The position numbers and the translations under genes are program-made. A stretch of 64,000 nt of DNA from Gemmobacter megaterium (lineage in GTDB: Bacteria > Pseudomonadota > Alphaproteobacteria > Rhodobacterales > Rhodobacteraceae): NCBI RefSeq assembly GCF_900156815.1, contig NZ_FTOT01000001.1:1-64000 (forward strand), given 5' to 3'. The notes beneath the pieces are model-generated. The model was not told the DNA's origin and ran no database searches. It saw nothing but the letters and a program-made list of their open reading frames with translations. This document shows positions 58,963 to 64,000 of this stretch, piece after piece; the first letter of the stretch is position 1; every line of letters starts with the position of its first letter.

Positions 58963-61053
58963 TCAGCCTGTCAGATTGGCATCCTTGAGCAACCGGCCAT
59001 GGCGGCGCACCTCGGCCAGAACGGCGCCATAGGTGGTCAGCCCGCGCGCCTGAAGCATGGGCAGCAGCCGCAGAAAGGCTTCGGCCGTGGCCATGGTATC
59101 GCCAATGGCGGTATGGCGCGCTTCCTCGGGGATGGTGATGCCAAGCCGATGGGTCAGCGCATCCAGCGAATGCACCTCGGACTGGCCCCAGATCACTGCC
59201 GACAGCAGCACCGTATCGAGGATCGGATTGTCAAAGCGCAGGCCAAGCTCTGTCTCGCGCCGCCGCAGAAAGGTCATGTCGAAGGGCGCGTTATGGGCCA
59301 CCAGCACCGATCCGGCGGCAAAGCGGTGAAAGCGCGGCAGAACCTCGGTCACGCCGTCGGCGCTGGCGACCATGGCATCGGTGATGCCGTGCACATCGGT
59401 CGATCCTGCCGGGATGGGCCGGCCGGGGTTCACCAGCGTATCGAACACCTCGCCTTCAAGCCGTCGGCCATTCACCAGCCGCACGGCGGCGATCTGGACA
59501 ATCTCGTCCCCCTGTTGGGGCAGCAGGCCGGTGGTCTCGGTATCGAAGACCACATAGGTCAGTTGCTCCAGCGGCATGTCCGCCACCGGGGCAGAGCGTT
59601 CGCGCGACAGAAGGTCAAAGTCGTAGACGACGGCGCGCGCCACCGGGGCAGGGCGCCGCCCCGCGCGCCGGGCCTGACGGATCGGCAGGCACAGGCGCGG
59701 CTGGCCGGTCGTGCCTTCGGGCCAGCATTCGGTCGCATGGGTCTGCAACACCGCGCGGCCCGACAGATCGGCAAGGCCGGGTTCCAGCGGGCCTTCCAGC
59801 CACTGGTCCAGCGTGCCGACCGGCAGCGCAGGGCCGTCCCATCCCAGCAGGATCAGCGCGCCGGGGCCGTCTTCGGCGATGTCCAGCCGCAGGGTGGTGG
59901 TTCCGGCATGGGCCGCCACGCGCCGGGCCAGTTCGGCCACCAGAACGACCATTTCAAACCCGTTGCAGCGCAACAGCAATTCGGCAGCCTGTCCGATGAC
60001 GCTCAGCCCTGCGCCTTCCAGCCGGGCGCGCAGGCTGTCCAGCAGGTCAGAGGCGCGGGTCATCGACAACAGCGCCCAGTCGCTGCGGCCCTCGTCATAG
60101 CGGGCGCCCAGTTCGGTGATGGCGCGGGTCAGTTGCGCCACCTCGGCCCGCATGGCCCGGTCCAGCCGTCCGCCGGGGTCGGCGCCGCTGTCTTCGGCCA
60201 GCACACCCATCACGGTTTGCAGGTTGGCGGCGGGTCGGCGCACGCGGTCGAACACTTCGGCCAGCAGGGCCTCGCGCTTGGCATGGGCTGCAAGGTCGGC
60301 GGTCACGTCGCGCAGCGTGATCACATAGCCGGGCGCCATCTGCTCGGGGCTGTGCAGCAGGCGCATCCGCGCGGCCAGCAAACGCGGCATGGGGCCGGTG
60401 GTGGCGCACAGCAGGTCGGACGCCGCCTCGGCATCGCCGGTATCGCGCAGCCGGTCATAGGCGTGGCGCACCGGCCCGTCGCGCAGATAGTCGAACAGGC
60501 TGCGGTCCAGGCCCGGCGCGCCGGTGGCGCCCCCCAGCAGATCCTGCGCAAGCCCGTTGTAGAACACGAGCTGATGCCCCGCGGAACACAACAGCACCCC
60601 GGCAGGCACATCGGACAGCAGCGTTTCCAGCCGGGCCTTTTCCCCGGCCAGCCGGGTGGTTTCCCGCGCCACCGATTCCGCCAGTGCATTGCGGGTTTCC
60701 GACAGTTTCGTCAGGGCCGCGCCCACCGCCGGGGCCAGATCGCCCAGATAGCGCGCGGTCTGCCGGTCCAGATCGCTCCCCGCATCGGCATGAGACCGGC
60801 TGCGGATGCTGCCCGCCAGCCGTTCGATGGCGCGCGCGACATGCAGATCGAACAACAGCCAGACCCAGACCACGATCCCGACGAGCACGAATCCGGCAAC
60901 AACGCCGCCCTGAACAAAGGCGTCGAGCGTGTCCGGGCTGCCAAGGCGGCGATAGCCCAGCCACAACCCCGCAACCAGCGCCGCCACCCCCCCGAATGCC
61001 AGCACGGCAAAGAACAGGAAGATGCGCAGCCGCAGGCTGAGGCGGTCAAGCAT
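58963..61053 (-). CDS. Membrane PAS/kinase-like sensor fused to a DnaQ-type DEDDh exonuclease
   Basis: This 696-residue fusion has two membrane helices (about 10-32 and 48-68), a HAMP-like/coiled-coil linker, a PAS domain (about 130-250), a histidine-kinase-like region (about 255-460), and a C-terminal 3'-5' exonuclease (about 497-690) with all DEDDh residues: D504-T-E506, D592 (HNAPFD), H647 and D652 (HTAIGD). The kinase-like part has RVRRPAANLQTVMGVL where SHELRTPL should be; the phospho-His is missing and the ATPase motifs are not recognisable, so it probably senses or scaffolds rather than autophosphorylates. Its start overlaps the receiver gene by 8 bases. Confidence 0.9.
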   Translation of the reverse strand: MLDRLSLRLRIFLFFAVLAFGGVAALVAGLWLGYRRLGSPDTLDAFVQGGVVAGFVLVGIVVWVWLLFDLHVARAIERLAGSIRSRSHADAGSDLDRQTARYLGDLAPAVGAALTKLSETRNALAESVARETTRLAGEKARLETLLSDVPAGVLLCSAGHQLVFYNGLAQDLLGGATGAPGLDRSLFDYLRDGPVRHAYDRLRDTGDAEAASDLLCATTGPMPRLLAARMRLLHSPEQMAPGYVITLRDVTADLAAHAKREALLAEVFDRVRRPAANLQTVMGVLAEDSGADPGGRLDRAMRAEVAQLTRAITELGARYDEGRSDWALLSMTRASDLLDSLRARLEGAGLSVIGQAAELLLRCNGFEMVVLVAELARRVAAHAGTTTLRLDIAEDGPGALILLGWDGPALPVGTLDQWLEGPLEPGLADLSGRAVLQTHATECWPEGTTGQPRLCLPIRQARRAGRRPAPVARAVVYDFDLLSRERSAPVADMPLEQLTYVVFDTETTGLLPQQGDEIVQIAAVRLVNGRRLEGEVFDTLVNPGRPIPAGSTDVHGITDAMVASADGVTEVLPRFHRFAAGSVLVAHNAPFDMTFLRRRETELGLRFDNPILDTVLLSAVIWGQSEVHSLDALTHRLGITIPEEARHTAIGDTMATAEAFLRLLPMLQARGLTTYGAVLAEVRRHGRLLKDANLTG

Positions 61054-61471
61054 CGTCGACCCCCCCGCCTTGCGCGGCCGTCGCCCCCACCCCCGTCAGC
61101 AGGCGCCGCACCTCCTCGCGCAGTTCCTTGAGTTCGAAGGGTTTCGAGATGAAGCCATCGGCGCCCAGTGCAAGACCCTTGCGCCGTTCGATGGCCGAGC
61201 CGCGCGCGGTCATCATCAGGATCTTGACATCGGCCAGCGCCGGGTCCAGCCGCACGCCCTGACAGATCTCGTATCCCGAGACTTCCGGCAGCATCACATC
61301 CAGCAGAACCAGATCGGGCCGGGTGCCACGGATCCGGGCCATCGCCTCGCCGCCATTGGCCACGCGATCATGTTCGTAGCCTTCGCGCGTCAGCAGATAA
61401 TCCAGGGCGATGGCGATGTTGTCCTCGTCCTCGACCACCAGAATGCGTTTCTTCCCTCCCTCAGCGCCCAT
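61046..61471 (-). CDS. Single-domain response regulator (receiver only)
   Basis: The 141-residue CheY-like protein has the acidic pocket VVEDED, phospho-accepting Asp 58 in LLDVMLPE, the Thr of MMTARGS and Lys 110 in ISKPFE. There is no output domain; the short Ala/Gly tail is not a DNA-binding domain. Its gene sits between the small membrane protein and the sensor-exonuclease, overlapping the latter, so the two probably act together. Confidence 0.93.
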   Translation of the reverse strand: MGAEGGKKRILVVEDEDNIAIALDYLLTREGYEHDRVANGGEAMARIRGTRPDLVLLDVMLPEVSGYEICQGVRLDPALADVKILMMTARGSAIERRKGLALGADGFISKPFELKELREEVRRLLTGVGATAAQGGGVDDA

Positions 61472-61473
61472 GG

Positions 61474-61995
61474 CTATCCTCCGTGGCAGGCCGCTGCCAG
61501 AACCGGATCGTCGGCGGCAAGCGGCACCCAGGTGCCCCCCGCCAACACGCCGGTGTCTGAAAATGTCACCCCTTCGGTCAGATCGACCCGGCGCGCGTTG
61601 GCGCAGTCGAACATGACCAGGATTTCCCTGTCCTTTTGCCAGCGGGCAAAGCGCCAGACCGGCGCCAGCACCAGATCGGGCGCGCCGGGGTTGCGCATCG
61701 CCTTGCGGGTATCGACCAGCCAGGCCTCTGTGACCAGGGGGGCCGCATAGGTCCAGGGACGCAGGGGCGAGGTGCCCTTGCCGGTCTGTGCCAGCACCAC
61801 GCCGGGCGGGATCCCGGCTTGCAGGCGCGGAAACCAGCTATATTCCGACCAGATCGAAGCGGTCAGCATTCCGACGCCGGCCAAAGCCGGCACCAGCCAT
61901 TTGGGCGCGCGCCGCGCTGTCAGCTTGCGCAGCATGAGCCCGATGCCCGCGCCCGCGATCCCCGCAATCAATATGGCCAGAAATTCAAACGTCAT
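61474..61995 (-). CDS. Small membrane protein of the symporter-exonuclease operon
   Basis: The 173-residue protein has two N-terminal membrane helices (about 4-22 and 34-50) and a soluble domain of about 120 residues, probably periplasmic, with conserved-looking WTYAAPLVTEAWLVDTRKAMRNPGAPDLVLAP and MFDCANARRVDLTEG. No known family recognised. It is 2 bases from the receiver gene and 12 from the DUF294 gene, so it is co-transcribed and a likely part of the same signalling unit. Confidence 0.82.
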   Translation of the reverse strand: MTFEFLAILIAGIAGAGIGLMLRKLTARRAPKWLVPALAGVGMLTASIWSEYSWFPRLQAGIPPGVVLAQTGKGTSPLRPWTYAAPLVTEAWLVDTRKAMRNPGAPDLVLAPVWRFARWQKDREILVMFDCANARRVDLTEGVTFSDTGVLAGGTWVPLAADDPVLAAACHGG

Positions 61996-62007
61996 GATCG
62001 GGGCCCC

Positions 62008-63834
62008 CTAGCCCGGAGCGCCCCGGCTGGATGCCGAGGATTGCATGGTGCGCACGACGACAAAGGCATCGCGCAGATGGCTGCGTTCGAAATCGGACAG
62101 ATCGGCCGGGGCAAGGAAGTTGTCGGGCTTGCGCCGCATCTGCACCAGCGTCGCCTGATTGCGCAGGCGGGTATCGGCGATAAGGTCATAGGCCTCGATC
62201 AGGTCGCGCGCGCCCGAGACCGAGATCACCCCCGCCTCTTCGGCGGCCAGCAGGCGGGCGCGGGTGTTGACAGCCGTCAACTTTCCGCGCAGCGCATAGA
62301 CGCGGCCCAGATCGACCACCGGGATCACGCCGTTCAGCTTCATGTCGATATGGTTGCGATGTTCGCCCGAGCGGATGGTGGCAAAACCGCGCAACAGCCC
62401 CAGCGGTGGCTGGTGTTTCAGACTGTTGGAAATCATGTGGGCCACGAAGATGGAATTCTTCGCCGCCATGTCCAGCGTTTCGGCCTGAAGGTTGGAAAAC
62501 AGCGATACCTGCCCCCCGATGGGCCGCAGGTCGAACATGACAGAGGCCAGCATCTGCGCCATCGGGTCGGGTTTGGCCACCCAGCCGGCAAAGTAGTCGC
62601 GCCACACGCTCACCGGCTGGCACCAGCGCGGATTGGTCGCCATCATGTCGCCGGGGCAGTAATAATACCCTGCGGCGTTCAGCCCGTCCGATACGATGCG
62701 GGCCAGACGCTGGAAATAGGCCATGTCGCCAGGCGCCATGCCATCGTCGATCAGCAGGCAGTTGTCCTGGTCGGACACGCCGGTCTGTTCCTGCCGCCCT
62801 TGCGATCCGCAGGCCAGCCACAGATAGGGCACCGGGGGCGGGCCAAGTTCGGCCTCGGCCATGGCCAGCAGGCGGCGGGTGACGGCATCGGCAATATCGG
62901 TGATCAGCCGGGTCACGACCTCGTGCGCGTTATGGGCCCCGACCAGTTGCATCAGCAGTTGCGGAATGCGGGCGGTGGTGGCGGCCATGTCGGCCACGCT
63001 GTCGGCGGTGGCCACATCGCGCACCAGAACGGCGGCACTGACGGCCTGAAAACGTGTCAGGTCGGTCTGTGTGACCATGCCGACCAGCGTGCCGTCGCGC
63101 ACCACCGGAAGATGCCCGATGCGGCGTTCCAGCATAAGATGCAGCACATCCGACCCCAGCGCCTCGGGCGGCAGCGACAGCGGCGCAGGGGTCATCACGG
63201 CATGAACCGGGGTCGCGGGATCGCGCCCTTCGGCGACCACCTTGTTGGTCATGTCGCGCGTGGTCAGCAGCCCGACGAAGCGCCCCTGATCGACGACGCC
63301 CAGGCTGGAGACATGTTCGTCGCGCATGATCCGCGCCGCGGCAAAGACCGTGGTATCGGGCGCGCAGATCACCGGCTTGCGGGCCATCAGATCGGCCACC
63401 TTGCGGGTTGCCAGATCGGGCCCGCGCGTTTCCATCGCGCGGCCGCGGTTGAAGAACCGCTCAAAGGCCGGGCGGGTGGCGATCAGGCGGCGGAAGTCAT
63501 CGGTCGGCAGCATCAGCACAACCGAGGCTTCGGCTGCCTGTGCCGTGGTCAGCGCCAGCCCGTCGCGCATCAATCCGCGTTCGCCGAACGTATTGCGCGG
63601 CCCCAGCAACGACACGAGCGTGCCCGAGTCGTCCACCACCTCGATGGCCCCGGATTTCACCAGATACAGCCCCTCCAGCGGGGTGCCGGCGGTATAGACA
63701 CGCTGGCCTGCGGCCAGTTCCCTGCGGCCGAAGGAACCGGCGACACGCGCCAGTTCGTCCTGCGGCAGGGTATCATAGGGGTGCACCGTTTCCAGAAAGG
63801 CGGCGATGCGGGCTTTGGCGGTCTGGTCGGTCAT
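62008..63834 (-). CDS. cNMP-binding / CBS-pair / DUF294 nucleotidyltransferase-like protein
   Basis: The 608-residue soluble protein has, in order, a cyclic-nucleotide-binding (Crp-like) domain (about 10-135), two CBS domains (about 150-275), a GlnD-like nucleotidyltransferase domain with GSQGRQEQTGVSDQDN (about 343-358) and a helical DUF294 substrate-binding domain (about 450-600). The G-S, Arg, Glu and D-x-D pattern of active nucleotidyltransferases is kept. GlnD-type enzymes uridylylate proteins, so this may modify a partner in the operon in response to cNMP and adenylates. A GGGAGGAG ribosome-binding site fixes the start. Confidence 0.92.
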   Translation of the reverse strand: MTDQTAKARIAAFLETVHPYDTLPQDELARVAGSFGRRELAAGQRVYTAGTPLEGLYLVKSGAIEVVDDSGTLVSLLGPRNTFGERGLMRDGLALTTAQAAEASVVLMLPTDDFRRLIATRPAFERFFNRGRAMETRGPDLATRKVADLMARKPVICAPDTTVFAAARIMRDEHVSSLGVVDQGRFVGLLTTRDMTNKVVAEGRDPATPVHAVMTPAPLSLPPEALGSDVLHLMLERRIGHLPVVRDGTLVGMVTQTDLTRFQAVSAAVLVRDVATADSVADMAATTARIPQLLMQLVGAHNAHEVVTRLITDIADAVTRRLLAMAEAELGPPPVPYLWLACGSQGRQEQTGVSDQDNCLLIDDGMAPGDMAYFQRLARIVSDGLNAAGYYYCPGDMMATNPRWCQPVSVWRDYFAGWVAKPDPMAQMLASVMFDLRPIGGQVSLFSNLQAETLDMAAKNSIFVAHMISNSLKHQPPLGLLRGFATIRSGEHRNHIDMKLNGVIPVVDLGRVYALRGKLTAVNTRARLLAAEEAGVISVSGARDLIEAYDLIADTRLRNQATLVQMRRKPDNFLAPADLSDFERSHLRDAFVVVRTMQSSASSRGAPG

Positions 63835-63921
63835 CGCTGCTCCTCCCTTTGGATGCGCGCCGGGTTTGCCCCGGTCTGGCTGGGGATGCGGGGGCGGTGT
63901 GAGCCGTCCCCGCACAGGATG

Positions 63922-64000
63922 TCAGTGGGCCTGCGCCTTGCCTGCGCCTTTCGGCACGCGGATCGATTCCACCAGATCGATCACATGGGCCGGAGGAGCC
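63922..64000 (-). CDS. Sodium:solute symporter, C-terminal end (ActP-like; cut by window edge)
   Basis: Only the last 25 codons are present: APPAHVIDLVESIRVPKGAGKAQAH then TGA. This tail matches the cytoplasmic end of SSS-family cation/acetate-type symporters. The gene lies upstream in the minus-strand operon that continues with the DUF294 gene after 87 bases. The substrate cannot be judged from this fragment. Confidence 0.7.
   Translation of the reverse strand, partial: APPAHVIDLVESIRVPKGAGKAQAH

Overview
The window is a GC-rich chromosomal segment of an alphaproteobacterium, most likely of the order Rhodobacterales (Rhodobacter/Paracoccus relatives). The assignment rests on gene families and signals typical of that group: the FYDLN acidic protein, Usg, a TIGR02281-type retropepsin, a bactofilin paired with an M23 peptidase, PuuD urate hydroxylase, an unframeshifted prfB, a SAM-II riboswitch ahead of metZ, a perfect FnrL/FNR site and an alphaproteobacterial LexA box (GTTC-N7-GTTC). 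Nothing suggests a phage, transposon, plasmid or CRISPR array. It is a dense core-genome region of about 58 genes and two tRNAs.

Layout. Positions 1-1.6 kb hold the start of a stand-alone tuf gene (minus), two small exported proteins and tRNA-Trp. Positions 1.7-9.9 kb hold dusA, a minus-strand cluster (a membrane protein, then mfd, then a DUF3445 haem N-demethylase-like gene), hemB, a SYLF lipoprotein and usg. Positions 10.1-21.8 kb hold gyrA, a retropepsin, a radical SAM protein, PBP1A, a large RTX calcium-binding protein, prfB and a DUF2189 membrane protein. Positions 21.9-29.6 kb hold bactofilin with its M23 endopeptidase, a ferritin-like DUF455 protein, ppk2 behind an FNR-type promoter, a GST, parE and a DUF3108 protein. 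Positions 29.8-36 kb hold meaB, a Cys/Met PLP enzyme, a PhoR-like kinase, ruvB with a LexA box, a GntR regulator, a zinc peptidase, the FYDLN protein and tRNA-Ala.

Positions 36.3-48.4 kb are the transcription-translation supercluster secE-nusG-rplK-rplA-rplJ-rplL-rpoB-rpoC, with long structured leaders before rplJ and rpoB and a strong terminator after rpoC. Positions 48.6-58.9 kb hold puuD, a LysR gene, SAM-II-controlled metZ, a second GST, ispZ, an EamA transporter, ftsY, and a kinase-like/AlkB-like/exported-protein group.

Positions 58.96-64 kb carry the most unusual unit: a tightly packed minus-strand operon that starts with a sodium:solute symporter (cut by the window edge). It continues with a cNMP/CBS/DUF294 protein, a small membrane protein, a receiver-only response regulator and a membrane sensor fused to a DnaQ-type DEDDh exonuclease.

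Three regulatory inferences deserve attention: FnrL control of ppk2 with ideal class-II spacing, SOS control of an orphan ruvB, and SAM-II control of metZ from a promoter embedded in the upstream gene's stop codon. The ancestral tuf-tRNA-Trp-secE-nusG order looks broken here, with about 35 kb between tRNA-Trp and secE.
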